The notes beneath the pieces were generated by a model. It was given only the letters and a program-made list of their open reading frames with translations, was not told the origin of the DNA and ran no database searches. A stretch of DNA of 64,000 nt from Calliopsis andreniformis. Lineage: Eukaryota; Arthropoda; Insecta; Hymenoptera; Andrenidae. Positions 13,269-26,400 of this stretch are shown one piece after another (positions within the stretch are counted from its first letter, which is position 1; every line of letters begins with the position of its first letter). The translations under genes and the position numbers were made by a program. Location: the NCBI RefSeq assembly GCF_051401765.1, contig NW_027480423.1, positions 4,154,001-4,218,000 of the forward strand, written 5' to 3'.

Positions 13269-13953
13269 GGCAACCTAGGTTTCACTCCAGGGCGTTGCTC
13301 CACCAGATCGAATAGTTACGGCCTATGAAGTCAACGCCAGAAGCATAAAATACAATATAAATACAACAGTTTTTCTATCATATAAAACGAATGATAGCAA
13401 CCAGTGTGAAAGTTATGGTCATTTCTACCTTCCGCGCAATCTTGGCTTTACCCTAGGGCGTTGTTCCACCAGATGGAATAGTTAGGGCCTAAGAAGTCAA
13501 CGCCAGAAGCATAAAACACGATATAAATACAACAGCTTTTCCATCCTATAAAACGAATAATTCCAACCAGTGTGAAAGTTATGGTCCTTTCTACATTTCG
13601 AGCAACCTAGGCTTCACTCTAGGGCTTTGCTCCACCTGATCGAATAGTTAGGGCCTTAGAAGTCAACGCCAGAAGCATAAAATACAATATAAATACTACA
13701 GCTTTTCCACCATATAACGAATAATTGGAACCAGTATGAAAGTTACGGTCATTTCTGCTTTCCGGTCAACCTAGGCTTCACCCTAGGGCGTTGTTCCACC
13801 AGATGGAATAGTTAGGGCCTAAGAAGTCAACGCCAGAAGCGTTAAATACGATATAAAAACAACAGCTTTTCCATCGTATAAAACAAATAATTGCAGCCAG
13901 TTTGATAGTGATGGTCATTTCTACGTACCGGGCAACCTAGGCTTCACACTAGT
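13269..13953 (+). repeat. Start of a sixth block (M1-M5, about 4 monomers)
   Basis: M1 to M5 appear in order. Private changes include TCCATCCTATAAAACG with AATTCCAACC in M2, and AGTTACGGTC in M3. At about 13954 the series leaves the block-1 order and enters the segment shared with 23.4 kb. Confidence 0.8.
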
Positions 13954-16900
13954 GCGTTGCTCCACCAGATCGAATAGTTAGGGCCTTAGAAGTCAACGCC
14001 CGAAGCATAAAGTATAAAATAAATAGAACAGTTTTTCCATCGTATAAAACGAATAATTGCTACCAGTGTGAAAGTTATGGTCACTTCTACTTTCCGGGCA
14101 ACCTAGACTTCACCCTAGGGCGTTGTTCCACCAGATGGAATAGTTAGGGCCTAAGAAGTCAACGCCAGAAGCATAAAATACGATATAAATACAACAGCTT
14201 TTCCATCGTACAAAACGAATAATTGCAGCCAGTGTGAAAGTTATGGTCATTTCTACGTTCTGGGCAACCTAGGCTTCCCACTAGGGCGTTGCTCCAACAG
14301 ATTGCATAGCTAGGGCCTTAGAAGCCAATGCCCGAAGCATAAAATGCAATAAAAATACAACAGTTTTTCCATCGTATAGCAGGAATAATTTGCAACCAGT
14401 GTGAAGGTTATGGTCATATCCACGTTCCGGGCAACCTAGGCATCACTGTAGGGCGTTGCTCCACCAGATCGAATAGTTAGGTCCTTAGAGGTCAACGCCA
14501 GAAGCATAAAATACAATATAAATACAACAGTTTTTCCCTCGTATAAAACGAATAATTGCAACCAGTTTGAAAGTGATGGTCATTTCTACGTTCCGGGCAA
14601 CCTAGGCTTCACTCTACGGCGTTGTTCCACCAGATCGAATAGTTAGGGCCTAAGAAGTCAACACCAGAAGAATAAAGTACAAAATAAATACAACAGCCTT
14701 TACACCGTATAAAATGAATAATTGCAACCTGTGTGAAGGTTATGGTCATATCTACGTTCCGGGCAACCTAGGCTTCACCCTAGGGCGTTGTTCCAACAGA
14801 TTGAATAGTTAGGGCCTTAGAAGTCAACACCCGAAGCATAAAATGCAATAAAAATACAACAGTTTTTCCATCGTATAACAGGATTAATTGCAACCCGTTT
14901 GAAAGTGATGGTCATTTCTACGTTCCGGGCAACCTAGGCTTCACTCTAGGGCGTTGCTCCACTAGATCGAATAGCTAGGGCCATAGAAGTCAACGCCAGA
15001 AGCATAAAATGCGATATAAATACAACAGCTTTTCCATCGTATAAAAGGAATAATTGCAAACAGTGCTAAAGTAATGGTCATTTCTACGTTCCGGGCAACC
15101 TAGGCTTCACCCTAGGGCGTTGCTCCACCAGATTAAACAGTTAGGGCCTTAGAAGTCAACGCCCGAAGCATAAAATACGATATAAATACAACAGCTTTTG
15201 CATCGTATAAAACGAATAATGGTAACCAGTGTGAAAGTTATGATCATTTCTTCGTTCCGGGCAACCTAGGCTTCACTCTAAGGCGTTGCTCCACTAGATC
15301 GAATAGCTAGGGCCTTAGAAGACGACGCCAGAAGCATAAAATACGATATAAATGCAACAGCTTTTCCATCGTATAAAAGGAATAATTGCAAACAGTGTGA
15401 AAGTAATGGTCATTTCTACGTTCCGGGCAACCTAGGCTTCACTCTAGGGCGTTGCTCCACCAGATCAAACAGTTAGGGCCTTAGAACTCAACGCCCGAAG
15501 CATAAAATACAAAATAAATAGAACAGTTTTTCCATTGTATAAAACGGATAATTGCTACCAGTGTAAAAGTTATGATCATTTCTACGTTCCGGGCAACCTA
15601 GGCTTCACCCACGGGCGTTGTTCCACCAAATCGAATAGTTAGGGCCTAAGAAGTGAACGCCAGAAGCATAAAATACAATATAAATACAACAGCCTTTCCA
15701 TCGCATAAAAGGAATAATTGCAAACAGTGTGAAAGTAATTGTCATTTCTACGTTCCCGGCAACCTAGGCTACACTCTAGGGCGTTGCTCCACCAGATCAA
15801 ACAGTTAGGTCCTCAGAAGTCAACGCCCGAAGCATAAAATACGGTATAAATACAACAGCTTTTCCATCGTATAAAAGGAATAATTGCAAACAGTGTGAAA
15901 GTAATGGTCATTTCTACGTTCCGGGCAGCCTAGGCTTCACCCTAGGGCGCTGTTCCACCAGATCGAATAGTTAGGGCCTAAGAAGTCAACGCCAGATGCA
16001 TAAAATACAATATAAATACAACAGCTTTTCCAATGTATAGAACGAATAATTGCTACCAGTGTAGAAGTTATGATCATTTCTTCGTTCCGGGCAACCTAGG
16101 CTTCACCCTAGGGCGTTGCTCCACTAGATCGAATGGTTAGGGCAATAGAAGTCAACGCCAGAAGCATAAAATACGATATAAATACAACAGCTTTTCAATC
16201 GTATAAAAGGAATAATTGCAAACAGTGTGAAAGTAATGGTCATTTCTACGTTCCGGGCAACCTAGGCTTCACCTTAGGGCGTTGCTCCACCAGATTAAAC
16301 AGTTAGGGCCTTAGAAGTCAACGCCCGAAGCATAAAATACGAAATAAATAGAAAAGTTTTTCCATTGTATAAAACGAATAATTGCTACCAGTGCAAAGTT
16401 ATGGTCATTTCTACGTTCCGGGCAACCTAGGCTTCACCCTAGGGCGTTGCTCCACTAGATCGAATAGTTAGGGCAATAGAAGTCAACGCCAGAAGCATAA
16501 AATACGATATAAATACAACAGCTTTTCAATCGTATAAAAGGAATAATTGCAACCAGTGTGAAAGTAATGGTCATTTCTACGTTCCGGGCAGCCTAGGCTT
16601 CACTCTAAGGCGTTGCTCCACTAGATCGAATAGCTAGGGCCTTAGAAGACGACGCCAGAAGCATAAAATACGATATAAATGCAACAGCTTTTCCATCGTA
16701 TAAAAGGAATAATTGCAAACAGTGTGAAAGTAATGGTCATTTCTACGTTCCGGGCAACCTAGGCTTCACTCTAGGGCGTTGCTCCACCAGATCAAACAGT
16801 TAGGGCCTTAGAAGTCAACGCCCGAAGCATAAAATACAAAATAAATAGAACAGTTTTTCCATTGTATAAAACGGATAATTGCTACCAGTGTAAAAGTTAT

Positions 16901-17497
16901 GATCATTTCTACGTTCCGGGCAACCTAGGCTTCACCCACGGGCGTTGTTCCACCAAATCGAATAGTTAGGGCCTAAGAAGTGAACGCCAGAAGCATAAAA
17001 CACAATATAAATACAACAGCCTTTCCATCGCATAAAAGGAATAATTGTACCCAGTGAGAAAGTAATGGTCATTTCTACGTTCCGGGCAACCTAGGCTTCA
17101 CTCAAGGGCGTTGCTCCACCAGATCAAACAGTTAGGGCCTAAGTAGTCAACGCCAGAAGCATAAAATACGATATAAATACAACAGCTTTTCCATCGTACA
17201 AAACGAATAATTGCAACCAGTGTGAAAGTTATGGTCATTTCTAGGTTCTGGGCAATCTAGGCTTCCCCCTAGGGCGTTGCTCCAACAGATTGCATAGCTA
17301 GGGCCTTAGAAGCCAATGCCCGAAGCATAAAATGCAATATAAATACAACAGTTTTTCCATCGTATAGCAGGAATAATTTGCAACCAGTGTGAAGGTTATG
17401 GTCATATCTACATTCCGGGCAACCTAGGCATCACTGTAGGGCGTTGCTGCACCAGATCGAATAGTTAGGTCCTTAGAAGTCAACGCCCGAAGCATAA
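13954..17497 (+). repeat. Segment D, copy A (about 3.5 kb), later repeated at 23.4 kb
   Basis: The segment opens with the AAAGTATAAAATAAATAG and CCTAGACTTC monomer, then TTCCCACTAGGG, then a run of TATAAAAGGAATAATTGC-type monomers. It matches 23417-27458 base for base over long stretches at an offset of 9463 up to about 15875, and 9961 after about 15920. Single-base differences noticed include AGTGCTAAAG at about 15066 against AGTGTTAAAG, and GGCAATCTAGG against GGCAACCTAGG near 17250. Confidence 0.9.
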
Positions 17498-18075
17498 AGT
17501 ATAAAATAAATAGAACAGTTTTTCCATCGTATAAAACGAATAATTGCTACCAGTGTGAAAGTTATGGTCACTTCTACTTTCCGGGCAACCTAGACTTCAC
17601 CCTAGGGCGTTGTTCCACCAGATGGAATAGTTAGGGCCTAAGAAGTCAACGCCAGAAGCATAAAATACGATATAAATACAACAGCTTTTCCATCGTACAA
17701 AACGAATAATTGCAACCAGTGTGAAAGTTATGGTCATTTCTACGTTCTGGGCAACCTAGGCTTCCCACTAGGGCGTTGCTCCAACAGATTGCATAGCTAG
17801 GGCCTTAGAAGCCAATGCCCGAAGCATAAAATGCAATAAAAATACAACAGTTTTTCCATCGTATAGCAGGAATAATTTGCAACCAGTGTGAAGGTTATGG
17901 TCATATCCACGTTCCGGGCAACCTAGGCATCACTGTAGGGCGTTGCTCCACCAGATCGAATAGTTAGGTCCTTAGAAGTCAAAGCCAGAAGCATAAAATA
18001 CAATATAAATACAACAGTTTTTCCCTCATATAAAACGAATAATTGCAACCAGTTTGAAAGTGATGGTCATTTCTA
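17498..18075 (+). repeat. Partial third copy of the start of segment D
   Basis: From AAAGTATAAAATAAATAG onward this repeats about 14010-14580 at an offset of 3488 (21 monomers plus 2). Segment D is thus followed directly by a truncated restart of itself, as unequal exchange would leave. The same start also occurs at 23.46 and 47.98 kb. Confidence 0.85.
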
Positions 18076-19964
18076 CGTTCCGGGTAACCTAGGCTTCACT
18101 CTAGGGCGTTGCTCCAACAGATTGAATAGTTAGGGCCTTAGAAGTCAGCGCCCGAAGCATAAAATGCAATAAAAATACAACAGTTTTTCCACCGTATAAC
18201 AGGATTAATTGCAACCAGTTTGAAAGTGTTGGTCATTTCTACGTCACGGGCAACCTAGGCTTCACTCTAGGGCGTTGCTCCACCATATCAAACAGTTAGG
18301 GCCTAAGAAGTGAATGCCAGAAGCATAAAATACAATATAAGTACAACAGTTTTTCCATCGTATAAAACGAATAATTGCTACCAGTGTAAAAGTTATGGTC
18401 ATTTCTACGTTCCGGGCAACCTAGGCTTCACCCTAGGGCGTTGTTCCACCAGATTGAATAGTTAGGGCCTAAGAAGTGAACGCCAGAAGCATAAAATACA
18501 ATATAAAAACAACAGTTTTTCCATCGTAAAAAACGAATAATTGCAACCAGTGTGAAAGTTATGGTCATTTCTACATTCCGAGCAACCTAGGCTTCACTCT
18601 AGGTCGTTGCTCCAGCAGATTGAGTAGCTAGGGCCTTAGAAGTCAACGCCAGAGGCATAACATACAATATAAATACAACAGCTTTTCCATTGTATAAAAC
18701 GAATAATTTCTACCAGTGTAAAAGTTATGGTCATTTCTACGTTCCGGGCAACCTACGCTTCACCCTAGGGCATTGTTCCATCAGATCGAATAGTTAGGCC
18801 CTAAGAAGTGAACGCCAGAAGCATAAAATACAATATAAAAAAAACAGTTTTTCCATTGTAGAAAACGAATAATTGCAACCAGTGTGAAAGTTATGGTCAT
18901 TTCTATATTCCGAGCAACCTAGGCTTCACTCTAGGGTGGTGCTCCACCAGATCGAATAGTTAGGTCCTTAGAAGTCAACGCCAGAAGCATAAAATACGAT
19001 ATAAATACAACAGCTTTTCCATGGTATAAAACGAATAATTGCTACCAGTGTGAAAGTTATGGTCATTTCTACATTCCGAGCAACCTAGGCTTCACTCTAG
19101 GTCGTTGCTCCAGCAGATTGAGTAGCTAGGGCCTTAGAAGTCAACGCCAGAGGCATAACATACAATATAAATACAACAGCTTTTCCATTGTATAAAACGA
19201 ATAATTTCTACCAGTGTAAAAGTTATGGTCATTTCTACGTTCCGGGCAACCTACGCTTCACCCTAGGGCATTGTTCCATCAGATCGAATAGTTAGGCCGT
19301 AAGAAGTGAACGCCAGAAGCATAAAATACAATATAAATAAAACAGTTTTTCCATTGTAGAAAACGAATAATTGCAACCAGTTTGAAAGTGATGGTCATTT
19401 CTACGTTCCGGGTAACCTAGGCTTCACTCTAGGGCGTTGCTCCAACAGATTGAATAGTTAGGGCCTTAGAAGTCATTGCCCGAAGCATAAAATGCAATAA
19501 AAATACAACAGTTTTTCCATCGTATAACAGGATTAATTGCAACCAGTTTGAAAGTGTTGGTCATTTCTACGTCACGGGCAACCTAGGCTTCACCCTAGGG
19601 CGTTGTTCCACCACATCGAATAGTTAGGGCCTAACAAGTGAACGCCAGAAGCATAAAATACAATAAAAATACAACAGTTTTTCCATCGTATAATTCGAAT
19701 AATTGCAACCAGTGTGAATGTAATGGTCATTTCTACGTTCCGGGCAACCTAGGCTTCACTCTAGGGCGTTGCTCCACTAGATCGAATAGCTAGGGCCTTA
19801 GAAGCCAACGCCAGAAGCATAAAATACGATAGAAATACAACAGCTTTTCCATCGTATAAAAGGTATAAATGCAAACAGTGTGAAGGTAATGGTCATTTCT
19901 ACGTTCCGGGCAACCTAGGCTTCACTCTAGGGCGTTGCTCCACCAGATCAAACAGTTAGGGCCT
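18076..19964 (+). repeat. Mixed monomers with a 3-monomer tandem duplication
   Basis: The TCGTTGCTCCAGCAGATTG variant with AGAGGCATAACATAC occurs at 18601 and again at 19099, exactly 498 bp (3x166) apart, followed both times by TTTCTACCAGTGTAAAAG and CAACCTACGC. Near 19437 a TCATTGCCCG monomer starts a stretch of about 400 bp that recurs at 29898-30274. Confidence 0.8.
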
Positions 19965-22110
19965 TAGAAGTCAACGCCCGAAGCATAAAATACAAAATAA
20001 ATAGAACAGTTTTTCCCTTGTATAAAACGAATAATTGCTACCAGTGTAAAAGTTATGGTCATTTCTACGTTCCGGGCAACATAGGCTTCACCCTAGGGCG
20101 TTGTTCCACCAGATCGAATAGTTAGGGCCTAGGAAGTGAACGCCAGAAGCATAAAATACAATATAAATACAACAGTTTTTCCATCGTGTAAAACGCATAA
20201 TTGCAACCAGTGTGAAAGCTATGGTCATTTCTACATTCCGAGCAACCTAGGCTTCACTCTAGGGCGTTGCTCCTCCAGATCGAATAGTTAGGTCCTTAGA
20301 AGTCAACGCCAGAAGCATAAAATACGATATAAACACAACAGCTTTTCCATGGTATAAAAGGAATAATTGCAAACAGTGTGAAAGTAATGGTCATTTCTAC
20401 ATTCCGAGCAACCTAGGCTTCACTCTAGGGCGTTGCTCCAACAGATTGAATAGTTAGGGCCTTAGAAGTCAACACCCGAAGCATAAAATGCAATAAAAAT
20501 ACAACAGTTTTTCCATCGTATAACAGGATTAATTGCAACCCGTTTGAAAGTGATGGTCATTTCTACGTTCCGGGCAACCTAGGCTTCACCCTAGGGCGTT
20601 GTTCCACCAGATCGAATAGTTAGGGCCTAGGAAGTGAACGCCAGAAGCATAAAATACAATATAAATACAACAGTTTTTCCATCGTGTAAAACGCATAATT
20701 GCAACCAGTGTGAAAGCTATGGTCATTTCTACATTCCGAGCAACCTAGGCTTCACTCTAGGGCGTTGCTCCGACAGATTGAATAGTAAGGTCCTTAGAAG
20801 TCAACGCCCGAAGCATAAAATGCAACAAAAATACAACAGTTCTTCCATCGTACAACAGGATTAATTGCAACCAGTTTGAAAGTGATGGTCATTTCTACGT
20901 TCCGGGCAACCTAGGCTTGACTCTAGGGCGTTCCTCCACTAGATCGAATAGCTAGGGCCTTAGAAGTCAACGCCCGAAGCATAAAATACAAAATAAATAG
21001 AACAGTTTTTCCATTGTATAAAACGGATAATTGCTAACAGTGTAAAAGTTATGATCATTTCTACGTTCCGGGCAACCTAGGCTTCACTCTACGCCGTTGT
21101 TCCACCAGATCGAATAGTTAGGGACTAAGAAGTCAACACCAGAAGAATAAAGTACAAAATAAATACAACAGCCTTTACACCGTATAAAATGAATAATTGC
21201 AACCTGTGTGAAGGTTATGGTCATATCTACGTTCCGGGCAACCTAGGCTTCACTGTAGTGCGTTGCCCCACCAGATCGAAGTGTTAGGGCCTAAGAAATC
21301 AACGCCCGAAGCATAAAATACAATATAAATACAACAGTTTTTCTATCGCAGAAAACGAATAATTGCAACCAGTGTGAAAGTTATGGTCATTTCTATATTC
21401 CGAGCAACCTAGGCTTCTCTCGAGGCCGTTGCTCCTCCAGATCGAATTGTTAGGTCCTTAGAAGTCAACGCCAGGAGCATAAAACACGATATAAACACAA
21501 CAGCTTTTCCATGGTATAAAAGGAATAATTGCAAACAGTGTGAAAGTAATGGTCATTTCTACATTCCGAGCAACCTAGGCTTCACTCTAGGGCGTTGCTC
21601 CAACAGATTGAATAGTTAGGGCCTTAGAAGTCAACACCCGAGGCATAAAATGCAATAAAAATACAACAGTTTTTCCATCGTATAACAGGATTAATTGCAA
21701 CCAGTTTGAAAGTGATGGCCATTTCTACGTTCCGGGCAACCTAGGCTTCACTCTAGGGCGTTGCTCCACTAGATCGAATAGCTAGGGCCTTAGAAGTCAA
21801 CGCCAGAAGCATAAAATACAATATAAATACAACAGCCTTTCCATCCTATAACAGGAATAATTGCAATCCGTGTGAAAGTGATGGTCATTTGTACGTTCCA
21901 GGCAACCTAGGCTTCACCCTAGGGCGTTGTTCCACCAGATCGGATAGTTAGGGCCTAAGAAGTGAACGCCAGAAGCATAAAATGCAATAAAAATACAACA
22001 GCCTTTCCATCCTATAACAGGAATAATTGCAATCCGTGTGAAAGTGATGGTCATTTGTACGTTCCAGGCAACCTAGGCTTCACTCTAGGGCGTTGCTCCA
22101 CCAGATCGAA
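19965..22110 (+). repeat. Module P, copy 1 (about 2.1 kb)
   Basis: This matches 27601-29746 at an offset of 7636 (46 monomers exactly), and a third copy from 30424. Markers are TTTTTCCCTTGTATAAAACG, TCGTGTAAAACGCATAATTG, ACAGTTCTTCCATCG and TTACACCGTATAAAATG. Copy 1 differs from the other two at CGTTGCCCCACCAG (about 21270), CTCTCGAGGCC (about 21418) and GGGCCTAAGAAG (about 21953), where copies 2 and 3 agree with each other. Copies 2 and 3 are therefore the younger pair. Confidence 0.88.
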
Positions 22111-23416
22111 TAGTTAGGGAATTAGAAGTCAACGCCCGAAACATAAAATACAAAATAAATAAAACAGCTTTTCTATCGTATAAAACGAAAAATTGCAAAC
22201 AGTGTGAAAGATATGGAGATTTCTACGATTCGGGCTACCTAGGCTTCACTCTATGGCGTTCTTCCACCACATCGAATAGCAACGGCCTCAGAAGTCAACG
22301 CCAGAAGCTTAAATACAATATACATATAACAGTTTTTCCATCGTATAGAACGAATAATAGCAACCAGTGTGAAAGTTATGGTCATTTCTACGATCCGGGC
22401 AACATAGGCTTCACTCTACGGCGATGCTCCACCATATCAAACAGTTAGCGCCTTAGAAGTCAACGCCCGAAGCATAAAATACAAAATAAATAGAACGGTT
22501 TTTCCATTGTATAAAACGAATAATTGCTGCCAGTGTAAAAGTTATGGTCATTTCTACGTTCCGGGCAACCTAGGCTTCACCCTAGCGCGTTGTTCCACCA
22601 GATGGAATAGTTAGGGCCTAAGAAGTCAACGCCAGAAGCATAAAATACGATATAAATACAACAGCTTTTCCATCGTATAAAACAAATAATTGCAACCAGT
22701 TTGATAGCGATGGTCATTTCTACGTACCGGACAACCTAGGCTTCACTCTAGGGCTTTGCTCCACCTGATCGAATAGTTAGGGCCTTAGAAGTCAACGCCA
22801 GAGGCATAAAATACAATATAAATACTACAGCTTTTCCACCATATAAAACGAATAATTGCAACCAGTATGAAAGTTATGGTCATTTCTGCTTTCCGGGCAA
22901 CCTAGGCTTCACCCTAGGGCGTTGTTCCACCAGATGGAATAGATAGGGCCTAAGAAGTCAACGCCAGAAGCATAAAATACGATATAAATACAACAGCTTT
23001 TCCATCGTATAAAACAAATAATTGCAACCAGTTTGATAGTGATGGTCATTTCTACGTACCGGGCAACCTAGGCTTCACTCTAGGGCGTTGTTCCACCAGA
23101 TCGAATAGTTAGGGCCTAAGAAGTCAACGCCAGAAGCATAAAATACGATATAAATACAACAGCTTTTCCATCGTATAAAACGAATAATAGCAACCAGTGT
23201 GAAAGTTATGGTCCTTTCTACATTTCGAGCAACCTAGGCTTCCCTCTAGGGCTTTGCTCCACCTGATCGAATAGTTAGGGCCTGAGAAGTCAACGCCAGA
23301 GGCATAAAATACAATATAAATACTACAGCTTTTCCACCATATAAAACGAATAATTGCAACCAGTGTGAAAGTTATGGTCATTTCTACGTTCCGGGCAACC
23401 TAGGCTGCACTCTAGG
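22111..23416 (+). repeat. Relocated left-end type block (M10-M14, M3/M4, M3/M10)
   Basis: GGGAATTAGAAG at about 22115 starts M11-M14 as in blocks 1-5, with the ATATGGAGATTTC variant shared with blocks 4 and 5. At about 22750 it switches to GGGCTTTGC (M3 type). The last part (23124-23424) repeats 12171-12470. It is an island of left-end monomers about 9-10 kb from their main domain. Confidence 0.85.
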
Positions 23417-26400
23417 GCGTTGCTCCACCAGATCGAATAGTTAGGGCCTTAGAAGTCAACGCCCGAAGCATAAAGTATAAAATAAATAGAACAGTTTTTC
23501 CATCGTATAAAACGAATAATTGCTACCAGTGTGAAAGTTATGGTCACTTCTACTTTCCGGGCAACCTAGACTTCACCCTAGGGCGTTGTTCCACCAGATG
23601 GAATAGTTAGGGCCTAAGAAGTCAACGCCAGAAGCATAAAATACGATATAAATACAACAGCTTTTCCATCGTACAAAACGAATAATTGCAGCCAGTGTGA
23701 AAGTTATGGTCATTTCTACGTTCTGGGCAACCTAGGCTTCCCACTAGGGCGTTGCTCCAACAGATTGCATAGCTAGGGCCTTAGAAGCCAATGCCCGAAG
23801 CATAAAATGCAATAAAAATACAACAGTTTTTCCATCGTATAGCAGGAATAATTTGCAACCAGTGTGAAGGTTATGGTCATATCCACGTTCCGGGCAACCT
23901 AGGCATCACTGTAGGGCGTTGCTCCACCAGATCGAATAGTTAGGTCCTTAGAGGTCAACGCCAGAAGCATAAAATACAATATAAATACAACAGTTTTTCC
24001 CTCGTATAAAACGAATAATTGCAACCAGTTTGAAAGTGATGGTCATTTCTACGTTCCGGGCAACCTAGGCTTCACTCTACGGCGTTGTTCCACCAGATCG
24101 AATAGTTAGGGCCTAAGAAGTCAACACCAGAAGAATAAAGTACAAAATAAATACAACAGCCTTTACACCGTATAAAATGAATAATTGCAACCTGTGTGAA
24201 GGTTATGGTCATATCTACGTTCCGGGCAACCTAGGCTTCACCCTAGGGCGTTGTTCCAACAGATTGAATAGTTAGGGCCTTAGAAGTCAACACCCGAAGC
24301 ATAAAATGCAATAAAAATACAACAGTTTTTCCATCGTATAACAGGATTAATTGCAACCCGTTTGAAAGTGATGGTCATTTCTACGTTCCGGGCAACCTAG
24401 GCTTCACTCTAGGGCGTTGCTCCACTAGATCGAATAGCTAGGGCCATAGAAGTCAACGCCAGAAGCATAAAATGCGATATAAATACAACAGCTTTTCCAT
24501 CGTATAAAAGGAATAATTGCAAACAGTGTTAAAGTAATGGTCATTTCTACGTTCCGGGCAACCTAGGCTTCACCCTAGGGCGTTGCTCCACCAGATTAAA
24601 CAGTTAGGGCCTTAGAAGTCAACGCCCGAAGCATAAAATACGATATAAATACAACAGCTTTTGCATCGTATAAAACGAATAATGGTAACCAGTGTGAAAG
24701 TTATGATCATTTCTTCGTTCCGGGCAACCTAGGCTTCACTCTAAGGCGTTGCTCCACTAGATCGAATAGCTAGGGCCTTAGAAGACGACGCCAGAAGCAT
24801 AAAATACGATATAAATGCAACAGCTTTTCCATCGTATAAAAGGAATAATTGCAAACAGTGTGAAAGTAATGGTCATTTCTACGTTCCGGGCAACCTAGGC
24901 TTCACTCTAGGGCGTTGCTCCACCAGATCAAACAGTTAGGGCCTTAGAACTCAACGCCCGAAGCATAAAATACAAAATAAATAGAACAGTTTTTCCATTG
25001 TATAAAACGGATAATTGCTACCAGTGTAAAAGTTATGATCATTTCTACGTTCCGGGCAACCTAGGCTTCACCCACGGGCGTTGTTCCACCAAATCGAATA
25101 GTTAGGGCCTAAGAAGTGAACGCCAGAAGCATAAAATACAATATAAATACAACAGCCTTTCCATCGCATAAAAGGAATAATTGCAAACAGTGTGAAAGTA
25201 ATTGTCATTTCTACGTTCCCGGCAACCTAGGCTACACTCTAGGGCGTTGCTCCACCAGATCAAACAGTTAGGTCCTCAGAAGTCAACGCCCGAAGCATAA
25301 AATACGGTATAAATACAACAGCTTTTCCATCGTATAAAACGAATAATTGCAAACAGTGTGAAAGTAGTGGTCATTTCTACGTTCCGAGCAACCTAGGCCT
25401 CAATCTAGGGCGGTGCTCCACCATATCGAATAGCTACGGCCTTAGAAGCCTACGCCTGAAGCATAAAATACAATAAAAATACAACGGCCTTTTCATCGTA
25501 TAACAGGAATAATTGCATCAAGCGTGAAAGTAATGATCATTTCGGCGTTTCGGGCATCCTAGACTTAACTCTGAGGAATTGCTCCACCAGATCGAATAGT
25601 TAGGGCCTAAGAAGTCAACGCCAGAAGCATAAAATACAATATAAATACAACAGCTTTGCCATCGTATAAAATGAACAATTGCAAACAGTGAGAAAGATAT
25701 GGACATTTCTACGTTCTGGGCAACCTAGGCTTCACTCTATGGCGTTCTTCCACCACTTCGAATAGCTACGGCCTCAGAAGTCAACGCCTGAAGGATAAAA
25801 TACAATAAAAATGCAACAGTCTTTCCATCCTATAACAGGAATAATTCCAACCCGTGTGAAAGTGATGGTTATTTCTACGTTCCGGGCAGCCTAGGCTTCA
25901 CCCTAGGGCGCTGTTCCACCAGATCGAATAGTTAGGGCCTAAGAAGTCAACGCCAGATGCATAAAATACAATATAAATACAACAGCTTTTCCAATGTATA
26001 GAACGAATAATTGCTACCAGTGTAGAAGTTATGATCATTTCTTCGTTCCGGGCAACCTAGGCTTCACCCTAGGGCGTTGCTCCACTAGATCGAATGGTTA
26101 GGGCAATAGAAGTCAACGCCAGAAGCATAAAATACGATATAAATACAACAGCTTTTCAATCGTATAAAAGGAATAATTGCAAACAGTGTGAAAGTAATGG
26201 TCATTTCTACGTTCCGGGCAACCTAGGCTTCACCTTAGGGCGTTGCTCCACCAGATTAAACAGTTAGGGCCTTAGAAGTCAACGCCCGAAGCATAAAATA
26301 CGAAATAAATAGAAAAGTTTTTCCATTGTATAAAACGAATAATTGCTACCAGTGCAAAGTTATGGTCATTTCTACGTTCCGGGCAACCTAGGCTTCACCC

